Source: Ruminococcus flavefaciens
Lineage (GTDB): Bacteria; Bacillota; Clostridia; Oscillospirales; Ruminococcaceae
Direction of reading: 5' to 3'
DNA length: 64,000 bases
Assembly: GCA_015067005.1 (NCBI GenBank)
Contig: SVNH01000016.1
Coordinates: forward strand, 1-64,000
Of the stretch, positions 43,007 to 52,395 are shown piece by piece (the stretch's first letter is position 1; every line of letters starts with the position of its first letter). Both the position numbers and the translations under genes were made by a program. The notes under the pieces are model-generated. The model saw nothing but the letters and a program-made list of their open reading frames with translations, searched no databases and had not been told where the DNA came from.

Positions 43007-44431
43007 ATGCGAAAGACTAAGATAGTATGCACGATAGGTCCTGCAACTGATGACGAAAATATTATGCGCGAGCTCATGCTCGCAGGTATGAACGTTGCGC
43101 GTTTCAATTTTTCACACGGCGATTATGAAACTCATGAGAAGCGTTTCAGACAGATCGAACGTCTGAGAAAGGAACTTGATCTTCCGATAGCTACTCTTCT
43201 TGATACAAAAGGTCCTGAGATACGTCTGGGAAAATTCGTGGATGATAAGCCGGTCGAGATATTCGACGGCGATATATATACACTTACTACCGAGGATGTT
43301 CCGTGCACTGATAAGGTCGGAAGCATAAGCTTCAAGAAGCTTCCGCGTGATGTCAGCATGGGAACACGTATCCTGATAAATGACGGTGTTATAGAGCTTC
43401 TCGCTGAAAAAGTTACCGGAACTGATATTGTCTGCCGTGTTATCCACGGCGGTACACTCTCAAACAATAAGGGAATCAATGTTCCGGGAGTAAAGCTTTC
43501 CATGCCATACCTCAGCGAGAGAGATATGGACGATCTTGAATTCGGCGCAAAAATGGGATTCGATTTCATTGCTGCAAGCTTTGTACGTTCGGCGGCTGAT
43601 ATAAACTATCTCAGAAAATTCACACAGAGCCTTGGATGGTTCGATGTGCGTATCATTGCAAAGATCGAGAATACAGACGGCGTTGAGAACATTGATGAGA
43701 TACTCGAAGCGGCTGATGGTATCATGGTCGCAAGAGGTGATATGGGCGTTGAGATACCGTTCGAGCAGATACCGGCTATACAGAAGGACCTTATCCATAA
43801 GGGCTATAATGCCGGTAAACAGGTAGTTACAGCTACTCAGATGCTGGAATCCATGATAACAAATCCGCGTCCGACAAGAGCAGAGATAACCGATGTCGCA
43901 AATGCTATTTACGACGGTACGAGCGCTATCATGCTCTCAGGTGAGACTGCTGCCGGCGCTTATCCGGTCGAGACTGTAAAGACTATGGCTCTTATCGCAG
44001 AGACTACCGAGAACAATATCGACTATAAGGGACGCTTCTCGAAGCGCAGTTCAAATCCTGACGGAAATGTTGCTGAGGCTATCGCTCACGCCACTGTTAC
44101 TACCGCTCATGACCTCGATGCAAGAGCTATCATAACAGTATCTCTTGGCGGACAGACTGCAAGACTTATCTCAAAATACCGTCCGCTCTGCCCGATAATC
44201 AGCTGTACTATGAGCGAGGTCGTTTGCAGGCAGATGAATATGAGCTGGGGCGTTATCCCGTTCATCATTGATGAAAAGACCAGCACAGACGAGCTGTTTG
44301 CAGCAGCTGTTGAGGCAGCCGAATCGCACAGACTTGTCGAGGACGGTGACCTTGTTGCTATTACAGCAGGCGTACCGCTTGGCGTTTCCGGTACTACTAA
44401 CCTTATGAAGGTCGAGAAGATCGGAGTATGA
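43007..44431 (+). CDS. pyk: Pyruvate kinase
   Basis: 474 aa. Last step of glycolysis, making pyruvate and ATP from PEP. Motifs: RKTKIVCTIGPA at the N-terminus, NFSHGDYETH, LLDTKGPEIR, the active-site IIAKIENTDGVENI and MVARGDMGVEIP, then TATQMLESM. The short form lacks the extra C-terminal PEP-utiliser domain of Bacillus Pyk. AGAAGGAG precedes ATG 43007. Its product feeds the pyruvate formate-lyase encoded later in the window. Confidence 0.97.
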   Translation: MRKTKIVCTIGPATDDENIMRELMLAGMNVARFNFSHGDYETHEKRFRQIERLRKELDLPIATLLDTKGPEIRLGKFVDDKPVEIFDGDIYTLTTEDVPCTDKVGSISFKKLPRDVSMGTRILINDGVIELLAEKVTGTDIVCRVIHGGTLSNNKGINVPGVKLSMPYLSERDMDDLEFGAKMGFDFIAASFVRSAADINYLRKFTQSLGWFDVRIIAKIENTDGVENIDEILEAADGIMVARGDMGVEIPFEQIPAIQKDLIHKGYNAGKQVVTATQMLESMITNPRPTRAEITDVANAIYDGTSAIMLSGETAAGAYPVETVKTMALIAETTENNIDYKGRFSKRSSNPDGNVAEAIAHATVTTAHDLDARAIITVSLGGQTARLISKYRPLCPIISCTMSEVVCRQMNMSWGVIPFIIDEKTSTDELFAAAVEAAESHRLVEDGDLVAITAGVPLGVSGTTNLMKVEKIGV

Positions 44432-44445
44432 TCATATAAAGAAAA

Positions 44446-44466
44446 AAGCACCCCGAAGGGGTGCTT
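44446..44466. terminator. Bidirectional terminator between pyk and metY
   Basis: A 9-bp stem AAGCACCCC / GGGGTGCTT with loop GAA. T tract on both sides, stronger on the minus strand (TTTTTT). Confidence 0.88.
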
Positions 44467-44485
44467 CTTAATATTCATAAGCGGT

Positions 44486-45751
44486 TCAGATATTAGCAAA
44501 TGCCTGCTTGAGGTCATCGAGAATATCGTCGATGTTTTCAAGACCAACTGAAAGTCGGATAAGACCGCCGTTGATACCTGCGGCTGCAAGCTGTTCATCA
44601 GTAAGCTGACGGTGTGTAGCACTTGCCGGGTGGAGTACGCAGGTACGGATGTCAGCAACATGAACTTCGTTTGAAGCGAGCTTGAGAGAATCCATGAACT
44701 TGACAGCTGTATTTTTTCCGCCCTTGATAACGAATGAGATAACGCCTGCACATCCGTTAGGAAGGTACTTCTGAGCGAGCTCGTGATATTCATTGCTCTT
44801 AAGTCCAGGATAGTTTACTGATTCAACCTTGTCATTAGCTTCGAGGAACTGAGCAACAGTCATAGCATTCTGAGTATGGCGCTCCATACGTATCGGGAGA
44901 GTTTCAAGACCGAGATTGAGATAGAATGCAGACTGTGCTGAAGGATAGCAGCCGAAGTCTCTCATAAGCTGCATTCTTGCCTTGATTATGTAAGCAGCCT
45001 TGCCGTAGGTCTTGCTGTAAATTGTACCGTGATAGCTTTCATCAGGCTCTGTGAATTCAGGGAAATTGCCGTTAGTCCAGTCGAAGTTGCCTGAATCAAC
45101 GATAACGCCGCCGCCCTGAACTGCATGACCGTCCATGTACTTTGTAGTTGAGTGGATAACGATGTCAGCGCCGAACTCAAAAGGCCTGCAAAGGAAAGGG
45201 GTCGGGAAAGTATTATCAATGATGAGCGGAACCTTGTGAGCGTGAGCGATCTTTGCGAACTTTTCAATATCGAATACTGAAAGAGCCGGATTAGCGAGAG
45301 TTTCGCCGAAAACAGCCTTTGTGTTCGGCTTGAAAGCGGCATTTATCTCATCTTCAGAAGCATCAGCGTCAACGAAAATGCACTCGATACCAAGCTTTTT
45401 GAGTGTATAAGCGAAGAGGTTTACAGTGCCGCCATAGATAGTAGCGGCAGAAATGAAGCTGTCACCAGTCTTTAAGATATTGAGAAGTGAAAGGAGTGAA
45501 GCAGCCTGTCCGCTTGAAGTGCACATAGCGCCGATACCGCCCTCGAGAGCTGCGATCTTGTCTTCGACAGCCATAACGGTAGGATTCTCAAAGCGGGAAT
45601 AGATAAGGCTCTTGGTAGGATCATCGAAAACTGCTGCCACATCATCTGTTGAATCGTAAACATAGGTCGTGCTTTGTACGATAGGTACTACTCTTGGTTC
45701 AGTGTTTTTAGGGGTATAGCCTGCGTGCAGGCACTGTGTCTCGATCTTCAT
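44486..45751 (-). CDS. metY: O-acetylhomoserine sulfhydrylase
   Basis: 421 aa Cys/Met-metabolism PLP enzyme that makes homocysteine (or methionine directly) from O-acetylhomoserine and sulfide. TQCLHAGYTP at the start, YSRFENPTV, and the PLP lysine in IHSTTKYMDGH (about residue 205). The length of about 420 aa and the GGGVIVDSG segment fit MetY rather than MetB. GGAGGTCTGAAA precedes the ATG. It is monocistronic. With cysK it shows sulfide-based sulfur assimilation. Confidence 0.93.
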   Translation of the reverse strand: MKIETQCLHAGYTPKNTEPRVVPIVQSTTYVYDSTDDVAAVFDDPTKSLIYSRFENPTVMAVEDKIAALEGGIGAMCTSSGQAASLLSLLNILKTGDSFISAATIYGGTVNLFAYTLKKLGIECIFVDADASEDEINAAFKPNTKAVFGETLANPALSVFDIEKFAKIAHAHKVPLIIDNTFPTPFLCRPFEFGADIVIHSTTKYMDGHAVQGGGVIVDSGNFDWTNGNFPEFTEPDESYHGTIYSKTYGKAAYIIKARMQLMRDFGCYPSAQSAFYLNLGLETLPIRMERHTQNAMTVAQFLEANDKVESVNYPGLKSNEYHELAQKYLPNGCAGVISFVIKGGKNTAVKFMDSLKLASNEVHVADIRTCVLHPASATHRQLTDEQLAAAGINGGLIRLSVGLENIDDILDDLKQAFANI

Positions 45752-45816
45752 TTTCAGACCTCCGGTTATTTATTTGCACCGTGTGATCGGTACATAATTA
45801 TAGTGTATACTCATAT

Positions 45817-45844
45817 ATTATATCACATTACTCGGAATTGTCAA
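45817..45844 (-). promoter_or_regulatory. sigma-A promoter for metY
   Basis: On the minus strand, TTGACA (45839-45844), 16-base spacer, TATAAT (45817-45822). Confidence 0.8.
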
Positions 45845-45902
45845 GAGCATAAACAAATAAAAGCAGAAAAATCTTAATTTGGTACGGCTGTGAGCAAGGG
45901 TA

Positions 45903-45931
45903 TTGACAAACTGATGTATATAGTGTATAAT
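45903..45931 (+). promoter_or_regulatory. sigma-A promoter for valS
   Basis: TTGACA 45903-45908, 17-base spacer, TATAAT 45926-45931. Confidence 0.9.
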
Positions 45932-45949
45932 ATAAGCATATTTTAAAGA

Positions 45950-46210
45950 CTGAGACGAAGAGGAGTAGTAACGGTATTGATTTTCAGAGAACCGCCGGCT
46001 GGTGAAAGGCGGTATGAGAGCCGATATGAAGTAGCTTCCGAGTCCTGTGGGTGAACCGCAGGGGGGACCTTGCAAAGTAGTCTGCGGCGTGACCTCACGT
46101 TACAGGGGAAGAGGTTTTGTGACCTCGCAGAGTGCGGACAGTTTTGTCCGAATTCAGGTGGTAACACGGACTTAGTTCGCCCTGAGCCTTAACGGCTTGG
46201 GGCGATTTTT
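45950..46210 (+). promoter_or_regulatory. T-box leader, tRNA-Val specific, controlling valS
   Basis: Stem I begins at GAGACGAAGAGGAGTAG (AG-bulge region). A GCTGGTGAAAGGCGG segment is the stem I distal part. The specifier is likely GTA (Val) at 46031-46033, in GAAGTAGCTTCCGAGTC. The T-box sequence AATTCAGGTGGTAACACGG (46151-46169) carries TGGT at 46159-46162, which fits the ACCA end of uncharged tRNA-Val. The competing terminator is TCGCCC-tg-AGCC / GGCT-tg-GGGCGA (46177-46205) plus TTTTT. Uncharged tRNA-Val therefore lets transcription enter valS. Confidence 0.93.
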
Positions 46211-46313
46211 AATTCGGAATTAATGTGTCGCCTTACGGCGAATATTTGAATTTTTGATCTGTGCCCTAAAGGGCACACCGTAATTCCTGATTCCGGACTC
46301 CGAACTCCGAATT
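46211..46313. repeat. Small inverted-repeat element between T-box terminator and valS
   Basis: AATTCGGA at 46211-46218 and TCCGAATT at 46306-46313 bound a 103-base segment. Inside are two hairpins, TCGCC/GGCGA (46228-46241) and GTGCCC-TAAA-GGGCAC (46261-46276). This looks like a short MITE-like or repeat insertion in the untranslated leader. Confidence 0.5.
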
Positions 46314-46338
46314 TTAACTGACTGAAAGGAAGATCATA

Positions 46339-48957
46339 ATGGCAAAAGAACTTGCAAAGGCTTATAATCCTAAAGATTTCGAGGACAGGATCTATGCAGC
46401 ATGGAACGATAAGGGCTGCTTCCGCGCAGAGGCTGATCCAAAGAAAACACCTTACACAATAGTTATCCCTCCTCCGAACATTACCGGACAGCTTCACATG
46501 GGACACGCTCTCGATGAAACTCTTCAGGACATTCTTATCCGCTGGAAGAGAATGAGCGGTTACAGCGCACTCTGGCTTCCGGGCACAGATCACGCCGCTA
46601 TCGCTACTGAGGCTAAGATAGTTGAGGCTATGCGTAAGGAAGGCATTACAAAGGAAGATCTCGGACGTGAGGGCTTCATGAAACGTGCCTGGGAGTGGAA
46701 GAAGCAGTACGGCGGACGTATCGTTGAACAGCTCAAAAAGCTCGGTTCTTCCTGCGACTGGTCAAGAGAGCGCTTCACAATGGACGAGGGCTGTTCTAAG
46801 GCAGTCAAGGAAGTATTTGTAAAATACTACGAAAAAGGACTTATCTACCGCGGTGAGCGTATCATCAACTGGTGTCCTAAATGTAAGACTTCACTTTCTG
46901 ATGCTGAGGTAACATATGAGGATCAGGCTGGTCATTTCTGGCACCTCCGCTATAAGATAAAGGACAGCGACGGCTATCTTGAACTCGCAACAACACGTCC
47001 TGAGACACTTCTCGGTGATACTGCTGTTGCAGTAAATCCGAAGGACGAAAGATACACCGACCTCGTTGGCAAGACAGTCATCCTTCCTATCGTACACCGT
47101 GAGATCCCGATAGTTGCTGACGATTACGTTGAAATGGACTTCGGAACAGGCGTTGTTAAGATCACTCCTGCACACGATCCTAACGACTTTGAGGTAGGTC
47201 TCCGCCATAATCTCCCTGTTATCAACGTTATGAACGATGACGCTACTATCGTTGACGACTACCCGGCTTATGCAGGTATGGACAGATATACCGCAAGAGA
47301 GAAGATAGTTGAGGATCTTGAAAAGGAAGGTGCTCTCGTTAAGATCGAGGAATACAGCCACAATGTAGGTACCTGCTACCGCTGCGGTACAACAGTTGAG
47401 CCGAAGGTTTCAACACAGTGGTTCGTAAAGATGAAGCCTCTCGCAGAGCCTGCAATAAAGGCAGTCAAGGAAGGCGATACAAAGTTCGTACCTGAGCGCT
47501 TTGACAAGATATATTTCCACTGGCTCGAAAATATCAAGGACTGGTGTATCTCGCGTCAGATCTGGTGGGGACATCAGATACCTGCATTCTACTGCGATGA
47601 ATGCGGCGAAATGGTGGTAACAAAGGAGAGCAGTGCAGTTTGTCCTAAGTGCGGAAAGCCGATGAGACAGGATCCGGATACTCTCGATACATGGTTCAGC
47701 TCGGCACTCTGGCCGTTTTCAACTCTTGGCTGGCCTGAGAAGACTGCCGACCTTGATTACTTCTATCCGACAAATACTCTCGTAACCGGCTATGACATCA
47801 TTTTCTTCTGGGTAATCAGAATGATGTTCAGCGGACTTGAGAATATGGGCAAAGTACCTTTTGACACCGTTCTTATACACGGACTTGTCCGCGATTCTCA
47901 GGGACGCAAGATGTCCAAATCGCTCGGAAACGGTATTGATCCGCTTGAGGTCATCAACGAGTACGGTGCTGATGCGCTCAGATTCATGCTCGCAACAGGC
48001 AACTCTCCCGGAAACGATATGCGTTACATCGACGATAAGGTAAAGGCTGCACGTAACTTTGCAAATAAGCTCTGGAACGCTTCACGCTTCATAATGATGA
48101 ATCTCCCTGAGGACTTCGAGTTCAAGGGACTTCCTGAGGATATGGAACTTGAGGATAAATGGCTCGTAAACAAATTCAATCAGCTTGCAAAGGAAGTCGG
48201 CGAGAACCTCGACAAGTACGAACTCGGCGTTGCTTCACAGAAGATATACGATTTCATCTGGGATGTTTACTGCGACTGGTATATCGAGCTTACAAAGCCG
48301 AGAATACAGGCTGGCGGAGAGACTATGGCAAAGGCTCAGGCTGTACTCGTATGGGCAATGCGCGGTATGCTGAAGCTTCTTCATCCGTTCATGCCGTTCA
48401 TCACTGAGGAGATCTGGCAGGTGCTCAACAATGAGAAGTCAATGATAATCCTCGAAACTTATCCGACCTATGACAGCGCTATCGACTACTCAGCTGAGGA
48501 GAAGGATTTCGAGAAGATAATTTCCGCGATCAAGGCTGTTCGTAACGTTCGTACAGAAATGAACGTACCGCCGTCGGTAAAGGCAAAGCTTCTTATTGAG
48601 ACTGCCGACAAGGCACTCTTCGACAGCTGCGGATTATTCTTCGAGAAGCTTGCATCTGCTTCATCAGTTGAAACAGGCGAGAGCCTTGCACACGATAACT
48701 GCGCTAATGCCGTTACCGATTCGGCGCGTATCTTCATTCCTATGGACGAACTCGTTGACAAGGAGAAGGAGATAGCACGTCTCGAAAAGGAGAAGGCAAA
48801 GGTTCAGAAGGATATAGACTTCCTCAGCGGAAAACTTAATAATCAGGGCTTTATTGCGAAGGCTCCGGCACAGCTTATCGAGGCTGAAAAGGCAAAGCTT
48901 GCAAAGGCTCAGGAGAAAATGGCTAAGATAGAGCAGTCGATAGCTGCTTTCAAGTAA
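46339..48957 (+). CDS. valS: Valyl-tRNA synthetase
   Basis: 872 aa class I synthetase. The HIGH motif is QLHMGHALDET (about residue 53) and the KMSKS loop is GRKMSKSLGNG (about residue 524). The editing domain (ATTRPETLLGDTAV) clears Thr-tRNA-Val, and the C-terminal coiled coil (last 65 residues) is typical of ValS. GAAAGGAAG precedes ATG 46339. Expression is set by the T-box leader upstream. Confidence 0.97.
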   Translation: MAKELAKAYNPKDFEDRIYAAWNDKGCFRAEADPKKTPYTIVIPPPNITGQLHMGHALDETLQDILIRWKRMSGYSALWLPGTDHAAIATEAKIVEAMRKEGITKEDLGREGFMKRAWEWKKQYGGRIVEQLKKLGSSCDWSRERFTMDEGCSKAVKEVFVKYYEKGLIYRGERIINWCPKCKTSLSDAEVTYEDQAGHFWHLRYKIKDSDGYLELATTRPETLLGDTAVAVNPKDERYTDLVGKTVILPIVHREIPIVADDYVEMDFGTGVVKITPAHDPNDFEVGLRHNLPVINVMNDDATIVDDYPAYAGMDRYTAREKIVEDLEKEGALVKIEEYSHNVGTCYRCGTTVEPKVSTQWFVKMKPLAEPAIKAVKEGDTKFVPERFDKIYFHWLENIKDWCISRQIWWGHQIPAFYCDECGEMVVTKESSAVCPKCGKPMRQDPDTLDTWFSSALWPFSTLGWPEKTADLDYFYPTNTLVTGYDIIFFWVIRMMFSGLENMGKVPFDTVLIHGLVRDSQGRKMSKSLGNGIDPLEVINEYGADALRFMLATGNSPGNDMRYIDDKVKAARNFANKLWNASRFIMMNLPEDFEFKGLPEDMELEDKWLVNKFNQLAKEVGENLDKYELGVASQKIYDFIWDVYCDWYIELTKPRIQAGGETMAKAQAVLVWAMRGMLKLLHPFMPFITEEIWQVLNNEKSMIILETYPTYDSAIDYSAEEKDFEKIISAIKAVRNVRTEMNVPPSVKAKLLIETADKALFDSCGLFFEKLASASSVETGESLAHDNCANAVTDSARIFIPMDELVDKEKEIARLEKEKAKVQKDIDFLSGKLNNQGFIAKAPAQLIEAEKAKLAKAQEKMAKIEQSIAAFK

Positions 48958-48965
48958 TATTGCAG

Positions 48966-48987
48966 GGGACGGCGTGAAGTCCGTCCC
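48966..48987 (+). terminator. Hairpin after valS
   Basis: GGGACGG / CCGTCCC with an 8-base loop. There is no T tract after it, so it may only stabilise the mRNA or stop weakly. Confidence 0.45.
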
Positions 48988-49004
48988 GCATTACACATAT
49001 TGAT

Positions 49005-49355
49005 ATGAGAAACAGAATATTTTCATATGTCTCGGAGCAGTACGGCACTGAGCCGGAATACCTCTGGGCAAAAACTCCCGATGCTGCCGTTATCAGGCAC
49101 AATGGAAACCGTAAATGGTACGGCATAATTATGAATGTACCCCGGAAAACAATCGGGCTCTCCGGAGATGAACACATCGACATACTGAACGTGAAGTGTA
49201 CTCCTGCGGTAAGGGAGATACTCACCGGCGAGGGAAAGGCTTTTCCGGCTTATCACATGAACAAACAGCACTGGATAAGCCTTCCGCTGGACGGTTCACT
49301 TGAATTGGAAACGATATTTTCGCTTATTGACGAGAGTTATCAACTTACGGAATGA
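49005..49355 (+). CDS. MmcQ/YjbR family protein
   Basis: 116 aa. Family features: the start MRNRIFSYVSEQYGTEPEYLW, then NRKWYGIIMNV, DILNVKCTPAVREIL and PAYHMNKQHWISLPLDG. These proteins have a CyaY-like fold and are called DNA-binding, but their role is not established. It follows valS by 47 bases and leads into the GNAT gene 8 bases later. Confidence 0.88.
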   Translation: MRNRIFSYVSEQYGTEPEYLWAKTPDAAVIRHNGNRKWYGIIMNVPRKTIGLSGDEHIDILNVKCTPAVREILTGEGKAFPAYHMNKQHWISLPLDGSLELETIFSLIDESYQLTE

Positions 49356-49363
49356 GGTGACCT

Positions 49364-49894
49364 ATGAGCAGATTTGTTGTTCCGACTATCGAAACAGAGC
49401 GCCTTATCCTGCGCCCTCTTACCGTTGATGATGCGGAAGCAGTTTTTGAATGGACAGGCGATGAGCGTGTAGCGGAATACATGATATGGTCAACTCACCC
49501 GGATGTTTCAATGACCAAGATGTGGCTGGAAAGTCTTAAAACACTTGAAAATGAGTATCTGCGGGGATTTGTACGCAAGTCTGACGGTAAACTTATAGGT
49601 TCAGGCAGCATACGCTTCCGGACTGACGAGCAGAGGTGGAGCTTTGGCTACAATATCCGCTTTGACTGCTGGAATATGGGCTACACGACAGAAGCGACGC
49701 TCCGTATGCTGGACTATGTCCGTGAAAAGCACGGCGCAAGGCGTTTTGTAGCCGAACACGCTGTTGACAATCCGGCTTCCGGCAGAGTTATCGGGAAATG
49801 CGGACTGCACTTCGTCGGATACGGCGAGTTTTCGAGCTTTGACGGCACAAAGACTTTCAGATCAAAGATATATGAATTGAACGAAGGTGAATGA
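49364..49894 (+). CDS. GNAT acetyltransferase, RimJ/RimL type
   Basis: 176 aa. N-terminal ETERLILRPLTVDDAEAVF is typical of ribosomal-protein-alanine-acetyltransferase-like GNATs. The middle strand FGYNIRFDCWNMGYTTEA and the AEHAVDNPASGRVIGKCGL motif support the family. GAGGTGACCT precedes ATG 49364. Substrate unknown. Confidence 0.87.
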   Translation: MSRFVVPTIETERLILRPLTVDDAEAVFEWTGDERVAEYMIWSTHPDVSMTKMWLESLKTLENEYLRGFVRKSDGKLIGSGSIRFRTDEQRWSFGYNIRFDCWNMGYTTEATLRMLDYVREKHGARRFVAEHAVDNPASGRVIGKCGLHFVGYGEFSSFDGTKTFRSKIYELNEGE

Positions 49895-49895
49895 A

Positions 49896-50198
49896 ATGAT
49901 TAAGCATATAGTAATGTTCAAGCTTAAAGAGGCTGAAGGACGCAGCGAATACGAGAACGCGCTTGAGGCAAAGAAACGTTTCGATAACGTTATAGCAAAC
50001 GTGAAGGAGCTCAAAAAGGGAGAGGTAGTCATCAACTCAAAGGATGCTCCCGAGAGCAACTACACTATCTCACTGCTGTGCGATTTTGAGACTATTGCCG
50101 ACCTCAACGCATATCAGGTGCATCCGGCTCATGTTGAGTTCGGAAAATTCATCGGCACAGTCAAGACAGACCGTGCCTGCATTGATTACGAATATTGA
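49896..50198 (+). CDS. Dabb (stress-responsive A/B barrel) protein
   Basis: 100 aa from ATG 49896 (GAAGGTGA 5 bases upstream; it overlaps no gene by using this ATG, one base after the GNAT stop). The dimeric alpha-beta barrel family motif is visible: IKHIVMFKLKE at the start, SLLCDFETIADLNAYQVHPAH near residue 70. Function in bacteria is not defined. Confidence 0.85.
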   Translation: MIKHIVMFKLKEAEGRSEYENALEAKKRFDNVIANVKELKKGEVVINSKDAPESNYTISLLCDFETIADLNAYQVHPAHVEFGKFIGTVKTDRACIDYEY

Positions 50199-50251
50199 TA
50201 GATCACTGTATAGGATCTTACCAGCATAATACAGAAGGAGCGTGATATGAA

Positions 50252-50995
50252 ATGACAGATTTAAGGGGCAGATGGGCGCTTATCACAGGCGCGAGCCGGG
50301 GTATCGGCTATTTAGCAGCTAAATTTATGGCTGAGCAGGGAGTTAATCTGATACTCCACAGCAGAAATGCAGAGCATTGCCGCAAGGTCGAAGAGGAAGT
50401 GAAGGCTCTTGGAGTAGAGGCATACACTGTTGAAGCTGAACTTTCAGATATGGAGCAGGTCGAGCGTATGTGCCGCGAGATCGACAGCAAGGGAACACCG
50501 GTCGATGTTATCCTCAACAACGCAGGGCTTCAGATAGCTTACCGTACTGAGTACCTCACAACACCGGCTTCGGATTACGACATAAGCTTTAAGGTGAATA
50601 CTACCGCTCCGATGATGATTTGTTATCATTTCCTTCCGGCAATGAAGAAACGCGGATTCGGTCGTATCGTGAATACCACAAGCGGTATTGACCTTGAACC
50701 TGAGCAGGCTGGATATTCCGGCGCAAAGGCTGCTCTTAACAAGGTAACGCGCGATCTCGGACTTAAATATGAGGGAACTGATGTTACTCTCAGTCTTACT
50801 GATCCGGGCTGGTGCAGGACAGATCTCGGAGGTCCCAAAGCCCCAAATACTCCTGAAAGCGCACTCCCGGGAGTTCTTGTGGGAGCGTTTGTAAGTGACA
50901 GGAAGTGCGGACGTATTTTTTCAGCACAGGAATTCACAGGAATGTCTCTTGAAGAGGCAGTAGCAAAAGCAGAAGCACAGAATGGAGTATATTGA
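50252..50995 (+). CDS. Short-chain dehydrogenase/reductase
   Basis: 247 aa SDR. Cofactor motif TGASRGIG (residues 13-20), NNAG near residue 89, and the catalytic YSGAK (about residues 154-158) with an upstream Ser (NTTSGI). ADP binding by an Arg-containing HSRN loop suggests NADP(H). The substrate is unknown. GAAGGAGCGTGATATGAA precedes the ATG, and a terminator follows. Confidence 0.87.
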   Translation: MTDLRGRWALITGASRGIGYLAAKFMAEQGVNLILHSRNAEHCRKVEEEVKALGVEAYTVEAELSDMEQVERMCREIDSKGTPVDVILNNAGLQIAYRTEYLTTPASDYDISFKVNTTAPMMICYHFLPAMKKRGFGRIVNTTSGIDLEPEQAGYSGAKAALNKVTRDLGLKYEGTDVTLSLTDPGWCRTDLGGPKAPNTPESALPGVLVGAFVSDRKCGRIFSAQEFTGMSLEEAVAKAEAQNGVY

Positions 50996-51007
50996 CCGGC
51001 ATTACAG

Positions 51008-51031
51008 AGGGCGGACAGTGTCCGCCCTTTA
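51008..51031 (+). terminator. Terminator of the SDR transcript
   Basis: AGGGCGGAC-AGT-GTCCGCCCT followed by TTATT. Confidence 0.82.
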
Positions 51032-51055
51032 TTCTATGGAATGAGGGATTAAGAT

Positions 51056-52306
51056 ATGAACATCGAAGAAGCAATGAGATTCGTCAACAGCTATACGAAG
51101 TCCGGCGGAAAGATCACTGACCTTTCACGCGCCCGTGAGCTTATGGAGCGGATAGGCTCTCCTGAAAAGCGGTTGAAATTCGTGCATATTGCCGGTACCA
51201 ACGGCAAGGGCTCAACTCTTGAATACATATCTGCGGCACTTGTGGATTCAGGCTTCAGGACGGGACAGTTCACATCTCCGTTTGTTTTGCATTACAGCGA
51301 CCGCATACGTATAAACGGCTGTGACATCAGTGATGAAGCCCTCTGTGAAATGGCAGAGGTTGTGAAAAATGCAGTCGGAGACAGTCCATACTCTCAGTTT
51401 GAGATAACAATGGCGATAGCACTTCTGTGGTTCGAGAAGGAGAAGTGCGACATAGTAGTCCTTGAAACAGGTATCGGCGGACTGCTTGATTCAACGAACG
51501 TAATACCGCCGCCGCTCGTTTCAGTGATAACGTCCATTTCCCTCGACCACACAGCGATACTCGGAAATACGGTCGAGGAGATAGCTGTTCAGAAAGCCGG
51601 TATAGTGAAGAAAGGCTCTGCGGTCATAGTTTCGGACGATAACCCGGAAAGCGTTAAGAATATAGTCAGCGAGACTGCACAAAAAGTCGGAGCTGAGTCC
51701 GTACCGCTCGAACCCTGCAAGCCTTACGGTGACGGCGGTCTGTACGCGCAGTTCTATTACAGAGGCGTTAAACTCAGTCCGGCTATGATAGGTCTGCATC
51801 AGCGCTATAACGCGCAGACGGCGATAACAGCCTGCCTTTATCTCAGGCAAAAGGGATTCTATGTCAGCGACGGAAGCATTATCCGTGCTATTGAGAATAC
51901 TCAGGTCAAAGCGCGTGTGCAGTATATCAAGGGCGAGCCGGACATTATCGTGGACGGCGGACATAATCCAGCCGGAGTGAATATGCTTTCGCTCATGCTT
52001 ATGTATCTCAGCACGAGGGGCAGGAAGATATATACTGTTATGGGAATGGTGGATTCCAAAGACTATGCTGAGTGCGTCAAGACTATCGCTTCACATTCGG
52101 AAAGGCTTTTTGCAGTCGACGGCTTTGCCCCGAACAGCGTACCGGCTGAGACACTGGCGGATGTAGCCTCGTTCTATACGGAAACCGAAACAGGCACACT
52201 TGCTGAGTGTGCAGAGAGAGCGAAGGCACTTGCCCGTGAGAACGGCGGAGTTGCGGTCATAAGCGGCTCACTGTATCTTGCCAGCGAGTATCTTAACAAT
52301 GCCTGA
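51056..52306 (+). CDS. folC: Folylpolyglutamate synthase / dihydrofolate synthase
   Basis: 416 aa Mur-ligase-family enzyme that adds glutamates to folates. The P-loop is HIAGTNGKGSTLEYIS. TSPFVLHYSDRIRIN, VLETGIGGLLDSTN and ITSISLDHTAILG are family blocks, and the C-terminal half has DGGHNPAGVNM. ATG 51056 has GAGGGATTAAGAT ahead of it. A weak ATCCG/CGGAT hairpin (52317-52332) follows the gene, without a T tract. Confidence 0.94.
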   Translation: MNIEEAMRFVNSYTKSGGKITDLSRARELMERIGSPEKRLKFVHIAGTNGKGSTLEYISAALVDSGFRTGQFTSPFVLHYSDRIRINGCDISDEALCEMAEVVKNAVGDSPYSQFEITMAIALLWFEKEKCDIVVLETGIGGLLDSTNVIPPPLVSVITSISLDHTAILGNTVEEIAVQKAGIVKKGSAVIVSDDNPESVKNIVSETAQKVGAESVPLEPCKPYGDGGLYAQFYYRGVKLSPAMIGLHQRYNAQTAITACLYLRQKGFYVSDGSIIRAIENTQVKARVQYIKGEPDIIVDGGHNPAGVNMLSLMLMYLSTRGRKIYTVMGMVDSKDYAECVKTIASHSERLFAVDGFAPNSVPAETLADVASFYTETETGTLAECAERAKALARENGGVAVISGSLYLASEYLNNA

Positions 52307-52354
52307 TATTCAATATATCCGGCTCTGCGGATTATCGGTTTCATATACTTCTAC

Positions 52355-52369
52355 TGTGCAAATTGCACA
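52355..52369. promoter_or_regulatory. Operator-like palindrome upstream of the gdhA promoter
   Basis: TGTGCA-AAT-TGCACA, a 6-bp perfect dyad, 26 bases before the gdhA -35. The position suits an activator or a looping repressor; the binder is unknown. Confidence 0.45.
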
Positions 52370-52395
52370 AAGATGTAAAATATGGCTAACACTAC

